In this document: piece after piece, positions 24,957 through 34,425 of the stretch
Layout: each line of letters opens with the position of its first letter
Numbering within the stretch: position 1 is the stretch's first letter
DNA from: Cellulomonas sp. URHE0023
GTDB lineage: Bacteria > Actinomycetota > Actinomycetes > Actinomycetales > Cellulomonadaceae
Reading direction: 5' to 3'
NCBI RefSeq assembly: GCF_000688475.1
Contig: NZ_JIAN01000005.1
Location: 1,116,001-1,180,000, forward strand
DNA length: 64,000 nucleotides
Made by a program: the position numbers and the translations under genes
Notes under the pieces: model-generated
The model's input: the letters and a program-made list of their open reading frames with translations, nothing else
What the model was told of the DNA's origin: nothing
The model's database searches: none

Positions 24957-27698
24957 TCAGCGCACCCGCAGGACCTGGCCCAGCCGCTCGCGGCGGCGGG
25001 CAGAGGACTCGACCACGACGACCGCCAGCACGGTCGCCGCCAGGACCACGACCGGCGCCGCCGCCCACCACGGCAGCACGACCCCAGGATCCGTCGCCTG
25101 CCCGGTGACGAGGCGCAGCGCGAGCGGTGCCACGAGGGTGCCGACCAGCACCATGCCGAGCACGACGCCGCCTACCGCGGCAAGCAGCGTCGGCGGGAGC
25201 AGCTCGCCGGCAGCGAGTCGCACCGTGTCTCGCCCGCGCAGCCCTAGGACGCGGGCGGTCGCGAGCGACCGGGCGCGCTCGGGAGCGGACGCAGCCGCGC
25301 CCAGGACGACAAGGATGGACGCGAACCCTGCGCACACGACGGCGACCAGGCCGACGAGCGCCAACAGCCCACCCGCCAGCGGGTCCGACCGCCGGTCCGC
25401 GAGCCACTGCGTGCGAGGGAGCACGTTCGCCGTGACCGGCGCAGCCGCTGTTCGCGCAGCCGCGGGGGCACCGGGGCCGACCGCCCACACGGTGTCCGGG
25501 TCCACCGCCTGCGGCTCGGCGCCGAGCAGATCCGACCCGGTCTGCTCGGCCCGTGCAGCGGCAACGGCTCCGACCACCGCGGTCAGGGCCGCACGATCCA
25601 CCACCACCGTGGGACCGGCGGGCGAGCCGTCGGGCAGCTGCGCGGGCAGCGCGGAGACCTCGCCCACAGGGTCGAGATCGACCGTCACACCTCCCCACCT
25701 GAGCGACGGTCGAGAACCCAGCATCGCGGCGGGCACGAGCGCGGGCACCGGACCGGGTGCGGTGCGGTCGACCGCGACGCCGGACGCGTCGGCCAACGTC
25801 GCGAGCGCAGGGTCGGCCCCGAACCGGGTGCGGGCGAGCATCTTTCCGTACGGCACCGGGTCGACCGCCAGCACCCGGACGGTGTCGACCCCGTCGACGT
25901 CGAAGAGGTCGGCGCGGTCCTGAACGCGGCCGAAGGCGACGGCGTCGACACCGTCGGCGGCGGCCAGATCGGCCGCGACGTCGGCCAGCGCCGCGTTCGG
26001 CGAGTCCGTGCGGACCACGACGTCGGCACCCACGCTGTCCCACGAACCGGCCGTCTGACCGGCGCGTGCTGTGCCCGCCAGCGCGCCGCACAGCGAGACG
26101 AGCATCGTGACGACGACGAGCGCGACGAACGGCAGCCCCGCTCCCGTGGAGCGGGCCCGTGCCACGGCGAGCAGCGGTCCGGCGCTGCGGGACCTGCGAG
26201 CGACGCGCAGCGCACCGCCCAGCAGAGCGGGGACGGCACGCCACAGCAGCAGCGCGCCGGCAGCGGCAACCAGCACCGGCGCGGCAGCGAGCACCAGGTC
26301 GGCAGAACCGGAGATCGACCTCACGCCGCGCCCGCGCAGGACCGCGAGCGCGGCGACTCCGAGCACGAGCAGCGCAGCCTCGAACGACACCCGTCGCACC
26401 ACGCGTACGCGCTGCGCGAGGCGACGGCGGTGCCGGTCGGTCGGGACACGGCGGGCGTCGCTGCGTGCCGCGGTCACGGTCGCGAACGCGGGCGGTGCAA
26501 GGACGCCCACAGCGACCACGACGACCACCCACGGCCAGGTCACCGCGCCCCCCGCGGCGACCGCGCCGAGCGCCAGACCCGCCACGGCACCCACACCGAC
26601 GACCACCCCCGACTCGGCTGCCGAAGCCGCGGCGATGCCGGCCAGAGAGGCGCCGCGGGCGCGCACGGTGCGCAGTGCGGTGAGACGCCGGCGCGCGAGA
26701 AGGTCGGCTGCGACCAGGAGCACCAGCACGGAGCCGCACGCCAGTCCGGCGAGCACCACCATGGCCTGCGTCCACGTGGCCGCCACGCGCGCCCGCACCT
26801 GCGTGAGCACGAGGTCGAGCCGAGACGTCACCGTCGGCCCGGGCCCGGGCGCCAGGAGCACCTCGGGCGAGGCCTCGAGCGCGGCGATCTGCGTGCCGAG
26901 CGCGCGCGAGTGCGTGTAGTCCACGGTCTGCGGGTCCACCGGGAACCGGAACGTGCGCGTCACGCCGTCCGGCTCGAGAGCGGCTCGGGCCGCGGGCAGC
27001 GATGCTGCGGTCAGCAGCCCGCCCACCACGGTCGACGGCTCGCTGCTCAACCCCACCACGCGCGGCCGCAGCACCTCGGGCCGCGCGGTCCACGCCGGGT
27101 CCTGCGGATCTGTCGCCTCGAACACGCCGGTGACCAGCACCGGCACGATCGTCCTGTCGGGCATGCGCGCCTGGAACGTGTCGCCTGCACCGACACCGAG
27201 GACGCGGGCGACGTCGCGGGACAGCCCGAGCTGCACCGCACCGTCCTCCCCCGGGTGCCCTGGGGCCGCGCCGGTGAGCCAGCGGACGGCAGGCTGGTGC
27301 CCCGCCCACAGGTAGGCCATCCACAGCACGCCCCCGGTCGGCAGCCCCGGCGTGCTCAGGGTGAGATCGGTGCTGGTCGCCGCGGCGACGGGCGGCCCGA
27401 GAACAGGTTGCAGCGACGGGGGCAGCGCATCGTCGATCCAGCGCGCCGCGTTGTCGACGCTGGCCGTGGTGTCCGAGGAACCGGCCGCGGCGTCCGACGC
27501 CCCGGGGCCGTACATGCTGGTGACCACGAGGTCCGTCGGCGGGTCGGCTGCAGCAAGGGCCGCGCGGACGGCGACGTCGGCTCGGCCGATGAGCAGCCGC
27601 GGCACCGCGTCGGTGAGCCCGACCGTGAGCGCGACGACCAGGAGGGTCACCAGCAGCGGCCACAGGTCGGCGCGGGCCCGGCGCCATGCGGCCCTCAT
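24957..27698 (-). CDS. Large FtsX-type ABC permease, second of a pair
   Basis: 913 residues from ATG 27698, which overlaps the upstream stop (ATGA). N-terminal helix at about 13-32, a big outside domain to about 340, then three membrane helices around 360-480. A second repeat of helices is near 500-590, and the last three near 770-900. 'DLLARRRLTALRTVRARGAS' is the coupling region of FtsX/MacB-like permeases. A reading frame open upstream of 27698 is a shadow of the neighbour. Last gene of the four-gene operon; works with the two ATPases. Confidence 0.8.
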   Translation of the reverse strand: MRAAWRRARADLWPLLVTLLVVALTVGLTDAVPRLLIGRADVAVRAALAAADPPTDLVVTSMYGPGASDAAAGSSDTTASVDNAARWIDDALPPSLQPVLGPPVAAATSTDLTLSTPGLPTGGVLWMAYLWAGHQPAVRWLTGAAPGHPGEDGAVQLGLSRDVARVLGVGAGDTFQARMPDRTIVPVLVTGVFEATDPQDPAWTARPEVLRPRVVGLSSEPSTVVGGLLTAASLPAARAALEPDGVTRTFRFPVDPQTVDYTHSRALGTQIAALEASPEVLLAPGPGPTVTSRLDLVLTQVRARVAATWTQAMVVLAGLACGSVLVLLVAADLLARRRLTALRTVRARGASLAGIAAASAAESGVVVGVGAVAGLALGAVAAGGAVTWPWVVVVVAVGVLAPPAFATVTAARSDARRVPTDRHRRRLAQRVRVVRRVSFEAALLVLGVAALAVLRGRGVRSISGSADLVLAAAPVLVAAAGALLLWRAVPALLGGALRVARRSRSAGPLLAVARARSTGAGLPFVALVVVTMLVSLCGALAGTARAGQTAGSWDSVGADVVVRTDSPNAALADVAADLAAADGVDAVAFGRVQDRADLFDVDGVDTVRVLAVDPVPYGKMLARTRFGADPALATLADASGVAVDRTAPGPVPALVPAAMLGSRPSLRWGGVTVDLDPVGEVSALPAQLPDGSPAGPTVVVDRAALTAVVGAVAAARAEQTGSDLLGAEPQAVDPDTVWAVGPGAPAAARTAAAPVTANVLPRTQWLADRRSDPLAGGLLALVGLVAVVCAGFASILVVLGAAASAPERARSLATARVLGLRGRDTVRLAAGELLPPTLLAAVGGVVLGMVLVGTLVAPLALRLVTGQATDPGVVLPWWAAAPVVVLAATVLAVVVVESSARRRERLGQVLRVR

Positions 27699-30600
27699 CC
27701 GTTCGGCTCCATCCGCAGACGAGCGATCGTCGAGCGGCGCACCGCACGGGCTGCGAGGGGCACGACGAGCGCGGCGCAGCCGACCAGCAGCACGACGACC
27801 GTCGCCAGCTGCGCCTGCCAGGGCCAGCGCACGACGGCGGCCGGCACGGGCGGCAGACCGACGGCGGACACCGCCAGAAGGGGGCCGACGGCCCAGCAGG
27901 CGACGGCGCCCAGCAGCGCACCGGCCAGCACGGGTACCGCGATGAGGAAGGCCTGCTCGGTGAGCACCGACACGAGCACGGACCGCCGCGGTGCGCCCAG
28001 CCCACGCAGCCGGGCCACGTCGACCTCGCGTGCCTCCAGCGTCGCCGTCGAGTGCAGCGCGGTACCGACCAGCGTCAGCACGAGGGCGGCGACGACCAGG
28101 AGCGCGGCCGCTGCCCGCTGCGCAGCGCGCAGGGGACCTTCGGCGCTCTCGTTCGCCACGGCGGTGCGCTCGGTGACGGGGCCGATCCCCTGGGCCTCGA
28201 GGGTGGCGGCCGCGCGCGTGGGGATCGCGCCGCCCACCCACCAGGCGTCGGTGAGGGTGTCGAGGTTGCCGTGGCTGATGGCGGCGCGCGACAGCGTGTC
28301 CACATCGGCCAGCAGTGCCGCGTCGCGGGGGTGCGACGGCACGTAGGCGGTGACGCCGGCGACCTTCGCCTGCACGGGGGTCAGGCCGAGGGTGAACTGC
28401 ACGCTGTCGCCTACCTGGAGACCGAGCTCGTCGGCCAGGCGCTCGGAGACCGCGACGGGCACGATGTCCACGGGCTCGAAGGCGAGCGCCGTCAGGACAC
28501 CGTCCGACCAGAACATGCCGGGGAGGTCCGCCGTGCCCTCGAGCGTCAGCTTGACGCCGTCGGGTACGGCGTCGGCAGTGATGTGGTTGAGCGACGCGAC
28601 GACGTAGTCCTCCGCAGGTGCGCGCGCCACCGACCACGCGGCACCGGGCGACAGGGTCGCGTCGCGCAGGACCAGGTCGATCCCGAACCCGACCGAGCTC
28701 GACTGGTCGGTGTCGGCGGCGTTGCCCGCAGCCGAGAGCCGCGTGTCCACGGCCACCACCTGCACGTCCGGGGGCACGGCCAGGGCCAGGTCGTGAGCAG
28801 CGCCGTCGAGCGGCACGACTCCCACGGGCAGAGCCGTACGAGCGCCGTCGGCGTCCTGGACGACCAGGCTGAGGGTTGCGGTGATCTCCACGTCGCCCGC
28901 GGCGTGCCCGGACGCGACCAGGTCGGCATTCGTCTGCGTCAGGCGCAGACCCCCGACCGGCCCCGCGGGCGCCAGGCCCGACGCGGCATCGGCCCAGGTT
29001 CCGGACGGCAGGCGGCCGCGCAGCAGCCCGTCCGCCTCCCGGGTGTCCGCCGCGACGAGGTGCACCGCTTCGTCGCCCGCCTGCGCTCGAGAGCCGAGCG
29101 TGATGACCCGGCTCGTGACCGGGCTGACCCGGCCGCCACCGGTGGCTGTGCGGAGGGCATCTCCCGCACCGAGCGCGTCGAGCTGCGCAGGCACCGACAG
29201 GTCGGTCCCGACCGCGGCCGCGGCCTGGTCGCGCTGGGACTGCGTCCAGGTCGCCGCGAACCCGACCCCGAACGTCGCGGACGCCGTCGCCAGCACCACC
29301 AGGAACGCCGCCGCCGCGCCCTGCGGTCGACGAGCCACCCCCCAGGCTGCGAGCGGGAGGGTCAGCGAGCGCGTCGACGCCGCGCGTGCGTCGGCCCGTC
29401 GCGCGAGCAGCGGGAGCGGGCGCAGGACCAGCGCCGCCCCGGCCACCAGGCACAGCACCGGGGCGACGACGAGCACCGGGTCGGCCGTCGCGCCACCTGC
29501 TACCCGGTGGGCCCTCAGCTGCAGGTACGCGAGAGCCGCGAGCGCCAGGAAGAGCAGGTCGGCGCCGGAGCGGGCCACCACTCCCACGCGGTCCTCACGG
29601 CCTCGCGGCGCCTCGGTGCGCAGCCACGGCAGCACGAGCAGGGCGCCGAGGGTGAGCGTGACGGCGGTGACGCTCGCGACGAGCGGGAGCAGGCCACCCT
29701 CGGGGACACCGACGGGGTCCAGGCCGACGGCGCCGGCGAGCACCCGGTACAGCGCGAGGGCGAGTGCCGTCGCCGGCACGACGGCGAGCACAGCGAGCGC
29801 ACCGGCCTCGGCAGCGGCCTGGCCGACGAGACGCGTCCGGCCGGCACCGCGAGCGGACAGGAGTGCCGCCTCGGCCGCACGCCGGCCGGCGACCAGCCGT
29901 GCAGCCAGGACGACGGTGGTCCCGGCGAGCGCCCCGCCCAGCAGCGCCACCGCGAGCACCCCCGAGCCGGTCACGCCACGCTGCACGCCGGCCGAGTGCA
30001 TCGTCCGCGCGAACGGCAGGTCCGTGACGACGTTCTGGGTCCGGTCGCCCAATGCGCTGCCGAGCGCACCGGGCAGGGCGTCGACAGCCGCGCCGGCACG
30101 AGCCAGCTCGGCGGCGGTGGCGCCCGTCAGGTCGGGCTGGGCACGCAACGTGACCCGGCGCAGCGGGATCTCGCTGGCGGCCAGCGCACCGGGCGCGACG
30201 AGCAACGGGCCGTAGGCCGTGATGTAGCCGCGGTAGTTCGGGCTCACCCCGGAACCGAGCAGCGGGTCTTCCTCCCACGCGTCACCGGGTCGCGGGACGA
30301 ACGTGCCCACGACCGTCAGCCCGGCGCCGGCGCTGCGAGGGTCGGTGGCGAGCGACGTCGAGCTCCCGACGTCGAGACCCAGTGCTCGTGCCGTCGAGGT
30401 CGGCAGCGCGACCTCGTCCGCCGCGGCGGGCCAGTGCCCCGACACGATCGTCCCGCGGGAATCGAGGTCGTCGAGCTCGGCGAGGTAGGCCAGGCGCAGG
30501 GGGCCGCCGTCGGGAGGCAGGTACCCCATGACGGTCGACGTCCACACGGTCTCGGTCGTCGGGAGGTCACCGAAAGGGGACGTGAGCAGGTCCGACGCCT

Positions 30601-30871
30601 CGGCGACGGCCCCGGAGGCATCCCGTGCGGTCGCGGCGACGCGCTCGTCCACATCGGGGTCGTCGGGGTCCTCGGGGAAGCCCAGCGCGACGCCGACCTG
30701 GACGTCGCCGGCCGGGGCGTCGGCCATCGCGAGCTGCAGCGCACGTTGCGGGGAGGCCGTCATGAGCAGGACGCACGCACCCACCAGACCGGCGCCGGCG
30801 ACCATGACCGCGAGCACCGCTGCCAGGACGGCGAGCTGGGCACGCCCGCGACGCCAGAGCAGCTCACCCAC
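27695..30871 (-). CDS. Large FtsX-type ABC permease, first of a pair
   Basis: 1058 residues; its ATG at 30871 lies 8 bases inside the upstream ATPase gene. N-terminal helix at about 13-38, a large outside domain to about 300, core helices near 310-490, a second soluble domain and the last three helices near 930-1040. 'VDVARLRGLGAPRRSVLVSV' is the FtsX coupling sequence. This permease and the next are similar in plan but diverged, so likely form a heterodimer. By family they could extrude lipoproteins, peptides or lipids, or act mechanically; no substrate is shown. Confidence 0.8.
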   Translation of the reverse strand: MGELLWRRGRAQLAVLAAVLAVMVAGAGLVGACVLLMTASPQRALQLAMADAPAGDVQVGVALGFPEDPDDPDVDERVAATARDASGAVAEASDLLTSPFGDLPTTETVWTSTVMGYLPPDGGPLRLAYLAELDDLDSRGTIVSGHWPAAADEVALPTSTARALGLDVGSSTSLATDPRSAGAGLTVVGTFVPRPGDAWEEDPLLGSGVSPNYRGYITAYGPLLVAPGALAASEIPLRRVTLRAQPDLTGATAAELARAGAAVDALPGALGSALGDRTQNVVTDLPFARTMHSAGVQRGVTGSGVLAVALLGGALAGTTVVLAARLVAGRRAAEAALLSARGAGRTRLVGQAAAEAGALAVLAVVPATALALALYRVLAGAVGLDPVGVPEGGLLPLVASVTAVTLTLGALLVLPWLRTEAPRGREDRVGVVARSGADLLFLALAALAYLQLRAHRVAGGATADPVLVVAPVLCLVAGAALVLRPLPLLARRADARAASTRSLTLPLAAWGVARRPQGAAAAFLVVLATASATFGVGFAATWTQSQRDQAAAAVGTDLSVPAQLDALGAGDALRTATGGGRVSPVTSRVITLGSRAQAGDEAVHLVAADTREADGLLRGRLPSGTWADAASGLAPAGPVGGLRLTQTNADLVASGHAAGDVEITATLSLVVQDADGARTALPVGVVPLDGAAHDLALAVPPDVQVVAVDTRLSAAGNAADTDQSSSVGFGIDLVLRDATLSPGAAWSVARAPAEDYVVASLNHITADAVPDGVKLTLEGTADLPGMFWSDGVLTALAFEPVDIVPVAVSERLADELGLQVGDSVQFTLGLTPVQAKVAGVTAYVPSHPRDAALLADVDTLSRAAISHGNLDTLTDAWWVGGAIPTRAAATLEAQGIGPVTERTAVANESAEGPLRAAQRAAAALLVVAALVLTLVGTALHSTATLEAREVDVARLRGLGAPRRSVLVSVLTEQAFLIAVPVLAGALLGAVACWAVGPLLAVSAVGLPPVPAAVVRWPWQAQLATVVVLLVGCAALVVPLAARAVRRSTIARLRMEPNG

Positions 30872-31580
30872 TCTCGGCTGCCCCGACGAGCCGACCGTCC
30901 ACCAGGCGAACCGCGCGGTCCGCGAGCGCGATCATCACCGGGTCGTGCGTCGCGACCAGAGCCGTCATGCCCTCGGCCTCGACGACGCCCCGGATCAGCG
31001 CCATCACGGACAGTCCGGTCTCGGTGTCGAGCTGTCCGGTCGGCTCGTCGGCAACCAGCAACCGAGGCGAGGCCGCCAGGGCCCGGGCGATCGCGACCCT
31101 CTGCTGCTGGCCGCCGGACAGCTCGTCGGGCCGTTGCTGCCCGTGCGCGGACAGCCCGACGAGCTCGAGGAGCATCTCGACCCGGCGTTCGCGCTCGGCG
31201 ACGGGTGCCTCACGCAGCCGCATCGGCACCCCGACGTTCTCCGCCGCCGTCAGCACCGGTATCAGGCCGAACGTCTGGAAGACGAACGCGACCCGGTCGC
31301 GGCGCAGCATGGCCTGCTCGTCCTCGGACAGCGCGGCCACGTCCACACCGTCGACGTGCACAGTTCCCTCGTCGGGCCGGTCCAGGCCGCCCACGACGTT
31401 GAGCAGGCTGGTCTTGCCGGAGCCGGAACGTCCGACGAGGGCCACGAGCTCACCGGGGGCGACGTCGAGGTCGACGCCACGCAGAGCGTGCACGGCCGAC
31501 CGGCCGCTGCCGAACGTGCGGTGGACGTCGCGGACGTGGACCGTCGCACCGGGCTGCGCGCCCACCGCGGGGGCGCTCAC
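30864..31580 (-). CDS. ABC transporter ATPase (MacB/LolD type)
   Basis: 238 residues. Walker A 'GRSGSGKTS' at 50-58, signature 'LSGGQQQRVAIARAL' from 154, Walker B 'LLVADEP' at 174-180 and 'VATHD' H-loop. The ABC ATPase motifs are complete, and 'FQTFGLIPVLTAAENVGVPM' matches the LolD/MacB group that serves FtsX-like permeases. It overlaps both the ATPase gene before it (4 bases) and the permease after it (8 bases), so translation is coupled. Confidence 0.9.
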   Translation of the reverse strand: MSAPAVGAQPGATVHVRDVHRTFGSGRSAVHALRGVDLDVAPGELVALVGRSGSGKTSLLNVVGGLDRPDEGTVHVDGVDVAALSEDEQAMLRRDRVAFVFQTFGLIPVLTAAENVGVPMRLREAPVAERERRVEMLLELVGLSAHGQQRPDELSGGQQQRVAIARALAASPRLLVADEPTGQLDTETGLSVMALIRGVVEAEGMTALVATHDPVMIALADRAVRLVDGRLVGAAESG

Positions 31581-32488
31581 CGCGCGCTGCCGTCGGGCCA
31601 GACGCTGACGTGGTCGGCCTCCAGCGCCAGGCGCACGCGGCGGGTCAGCGCGAGTGCGTCGCGGTACTCGCGCGGCACCTGCACCCGACCGGCCCGGTCC
31701 ATCACCGCGTACTCCTCGTGCGTGACGTCCCCACCCGCGTCCCGCCGGAGCACCTCACTGCTCGTGCGCCCGTCCCGGATCGCGACGGTGCGCTCCACCA
31801 GCCCGCTGACCGCCGAGTCGTGCGTGACGACCACCACCGTGGTGCCGGCCTCGCGGTTCGCGGTGCGCAGGGCGTCGAACACCTCGCGCGCCGTCGTCGT
31901 GTCGAGCTCGCCCGTCGGCTCGTCGGCCAGCAGGAGCTGCGGCTCGTTGGCGAGGGCGGTCGCGATGGCGACACGCTGCTGCTCACCGCCGGACATCTCC
32001 TGCGGCCGCCGGTCGGCGACGTGCCCCACACCGACGAGGTCGAGCAGCTCACCCGCCCGCGCAACCCGGTGTCGACGCCCTCCCGCGGTCATCGGCATCG
32101 CCACGTTCTGCCGAGCACTCAGGTACGGAAGCAGGTTGCGCGAGGTCTGCTGCCACACGAAGCCGACCATCTGCCGGCGGTAGGCGACCCGGTCCCGCGC
32201 GTGCATGGCCATGAGGTCCCAGCGACCCACGCGCACCCGGCCCGCCGTCGGTGCGTCCATCCCGGACAGCACGGACAGGAGCGTGGACTTGCCGGACCCG
32301 CTCGCTCCGACGATCGCGACCATCTCGCCCTCGTCGACCAAGAGGTCGAGCCCTTGCAGTGCCTGCACCTCGACGCTTCCCGACTGGAAGATCCGCACGA
32401 GGTTGTCGCAGACGACGAGCGCGTCGTGACCGAACTGGGCGGGGGGCGTGGCAGCCCCGCCCAGGGCCTCGAGCGTGGTCTCGGACAC
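31577..32488 (-). CDS. ABC ATPase with C-terminal AbrB-like extension
   Basis: 303 residues from GTG 32488, GGGAG six bases upstream. Walker A 'GASGSGKST' at 61-69, 'WQQTSRNLLPYLSA' after the Q-loop, signature 'MSGGEQQR' at 165-172, Walker B 'LLLADE' at 185-190, His223. After the ATPase fold, residues about 261-298 ('RAGRVQVPREY' and 'VRLALEADHVSVWP') look like a SpoVT-AbrB swapped-hairpin domain. It is first in the operon with ATPase 2 and two permeases. The tail may be for dimer contacts or DNA contact, which is not known. Confidence 0.85.
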   Translation of the reverse strand: MSETTLEALGGAATPPAQFGHDALVVCDNLVRIFQSGSVEVQALQGLDLLVDEGEMVAIVGASGSGKSTLLSVLSGMDAPTAGRVRVGRWDLMAMHARDRVAYRRQMVGFVWQQTSRNLLPYLSARQNVAMPMTAGGRRHRVARAGELLDLVGVGHVADRRPQEMSGGEQQRVAIATALANEPQLLLADEPTGELDTTTAREVFDALRTANREAGTTVVVVTHDSAVSGLVERTVAIRDGRTSSEVLRRDAGGDVTHEEYAVMDRAGRVQVPREYRDALALTRRVRLALEADHVSVWPDGSAR

Positions 32489-32702
32489 CGGCGGCTCCCT
32501 TCGTCGACGAACCTCCACCCGGCAGGCTAGAGCCCATCGGCTCGCTCTGGTGGAAATCGTTATACAAGTCCCTTCCGCGGTGCAGAGCGTGAGCGGCGTG
32601 CGGCGCCGGTGGCGCCCATCTGTCGGCCGCTACGAGGCCTGGCGCGCGCCGCCGGAGGCTATCGTCGTCGTCTCGACCAGCGACGACGCGTGGAGGTGCG
32701 TG
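32489..32702. other. Divergent promoter region, ABC operon and GMC oxidoreductase
   Basis: 214 bp without a gene. An AT-rich patch at about 32551-32568 stands out; read on the minus strand it holds TATAAC, a plausible -10 for the ABC operon, but I see no convincing -35. No clear inverted repeat. Confidence 0.3.
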
Positions 32703-34409
32703 ATGCGTGACACTGCCGCTCCGCACGTGGTCGTCGTCGGATCCGGGTTCGGTGGGTCCGTCGCGGCGCTGAGGCTCTCCGAGAAGGGCTATCGCGTCAC
32801 GCTCCTGGAGGCGGGGCGGCGGTTCACCCCCGAGACCCTGCCGCGCACGTCGTGGGACGTGCGGAGGTTCCTGTGGGCGCCCCGCCTGCGGTGCCACGGG
32901 ATCCAGCGCATCCATGTCCTGCCGGACGTCGTCCTGCTCGCCGGGGCGGGGGTGGGCGGCGGCTCGCTGGTGTACGCCAACACCCTGTACGAGCCTCGCT
33001 CGGACGACTTCTACCGCGACCCGCAGTGGGCGTCGATCACCGACTGGCGCAGCGAGCTCGCGCCGCACTACGACCAGGCGCGGCGCATGCTCGGCGTCGT
33101 CGACAACCCCACCGTCACGCCTGCCGACGAGGTGGTCCGTGCCGCGGCCCGCGACCTCGGCGTCGAGGACACGTACCGGCAGGCGCCGGTCGGGGTCGTG
33201 TTCGGACGCCCCGGCGAGGCGGTGCCGGACCCGTTCTTCGGCGGAGCCGGTCCCGAGCGCCGAGGTTGCCTGGAGTGCGGGGAGTGCATGACCGGCTGCC
33301 GGCACGGCGCCAAGAACACCCTCGAGACGAACTACCTGTGGCTCGCCGAGCGCGCGAGCACGACGATCGTCCCGGACACGACGGTGACGTCGCTCGCCCC
33401 GCGGCCCGACGGGCGCTGGGACGTCGTCACGGTCCCGACCGGCCGTCGGCGGCCGCCGACCACGCTGATCGCCGACCAGGTCGTGGTCGCGGCCGGCGCC
33501 TGGGGTACGCAGGAGCTGCTCCACCGGCTCAAGGCCGACGGCACGTTGCCTCACCTGTCCGACCGGCTCGGTCACCTGACCCGCACCAACTCCGAGGCGC
33601 TCGGCGGCGCGACCCGGAGGCCGCGCGCGGCGGGGCCGCGAGTCAACAGCGGCGTGGCGATCACCTCGTCGGTGTGGCTCGACGAGCGCACCCACCTCGA
33701 ACCGGTGCGGTACGGCCACGGCTCCAACCTCATGGGCCTGCTCGGCACGGTCCTCACCGACGGCGGCGGTCGCGCGCCCCGCTGGGTCCGGTGGCTCGGG
33801 CAGATGGCCCGGCACCCGCGCAGGGCGCTCTCGATCCTGACCGGGCTGCGGTCCTTCTCCGACCGGGCGGTCATCGGGCTCGTCATGCAGACCGGCGGCG
33901 CGTCGATCACCGTGCGCCCACGCCGGACGTGGACCGGGCGCTGGCGGCTGACGTCGACGCGTGGCGGCGACGAGCCGAACCCCACGTGGATCCCCCAGGC
34001 GAACGCCGCCTACCGGCGGATGGCGCACCACCTGGACGGCTTCGCGATGAGCACGCTCTCTGAGGTCGCCGACGTCCCGATGACGGCGCACTTCCTCGGC
34101 GGCTGCACCATCGGCACGGACGCCTCGACGGGCGTCGTCGACCCCTATCACCGGGTCTTCGGCTACCGCGGCCTGCACGTCATGGACGGGTCGACCGTCT
34201 CCGCGAACCTCGGTGTCAACCCGTCCCTCACCATCACGGCGCAGGCCGAGCGGGCGTGCTCGATGTGGCCGAACGCAGGTCAGCACGATCCCCGACCCGC
34301 GCAGGGCCAGCCGTACCGGCGGGTCGCCGCCATCCCACCCTTGCGGCCGGCGGTCCCCGCCCATGCGCGGGCGGCGCTCCCGCTCACGGTGGTGCAGGGA
34401 CCCCGCTGA
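32703..34409 (+). CDS. GMC-family oxidoreductase with a four-cysteine cluster
   Basis: 568 residues from ATG 32703, with GGAGG about 6 bases before it. The FAD site 'VVVVGSGFGGSVAALRLSE' is at the N-terminus. A cluster C189-x2-C192-x2-C195-x3-C199 in 'CLECGECMTGCRHGAKNT' follows the pattern seen in cholesterol-oxidase-like and long-chain alcohol oxidase-like GMC enzymes and may hold an Fe-S cluster. The C-terminus has 'HFLGGCTIG' and 'VMDGSTVSANLGVNPSLTI', with the usual His and Asn. No signal peptide. Likely oxidises an alcohol or sterol; substrate unknown. Confidence 0.8.
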   Translation: MRDTAAPHVVVVGSGFGGSVAALRLSEKGYRVTLLEAGRRFTPETLPRTSWDVRRFLWAPRLRCHGIQRIHVLPDVVLLAGAGVGGGSLVYANTLYEPRSDDFYRDPQWASITDWRSELAPHYDQARRMLGVVDNPTVTPADEVVRAAARDLGVEDTYRQAPVGVVFGRPGEAVPDPFFGGAGPERRGCLECGECMTGCRHGAKNTLETNYLWLAERASTTIVPDTTVTSLAPRPDGRWDVVTVPTGRRRPPTTLIADQVVVAAGAWGTQELLHRLKADGTLPHLSDRLGHLTRTNSEALGGATRRPRAAGPRVNSGVAITSSVWLDERTHLEPVRYGHGSNLMGLLGTVLTDGGGRAPRWVRWLGQMARHPRRALSILTGLRSFSDRAVIGLVMQTGGASITVRPRRTWTGRWRLTSTRGGDEPNPTWIPQANAAYRRMAHHLDGFAMSTLSEVADVPMTAHFLGGCTIGTDASTGVVDPYHRVFGYRGLHVMDGSTVSANLGVNPSLTITAQAERACSMWPNAGQHDPRPAQGQPYRRVAAIPPLRPAVPAHARAALPLTVVQGPR

Positions 34410-34425
34410 GTTGCGTGCTCCCTGC

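Noticed and set aside
24957..29453. A 1498-codon open frame on the minus strand spanning both permease genes
   Set aside because: Only the part from ATG 27698 has membrane helices and FtsX coupling sequence. The rest is Arg/Gly/Ala-rich and runs in another frame over the upstream permease; an artefact of GC bias.
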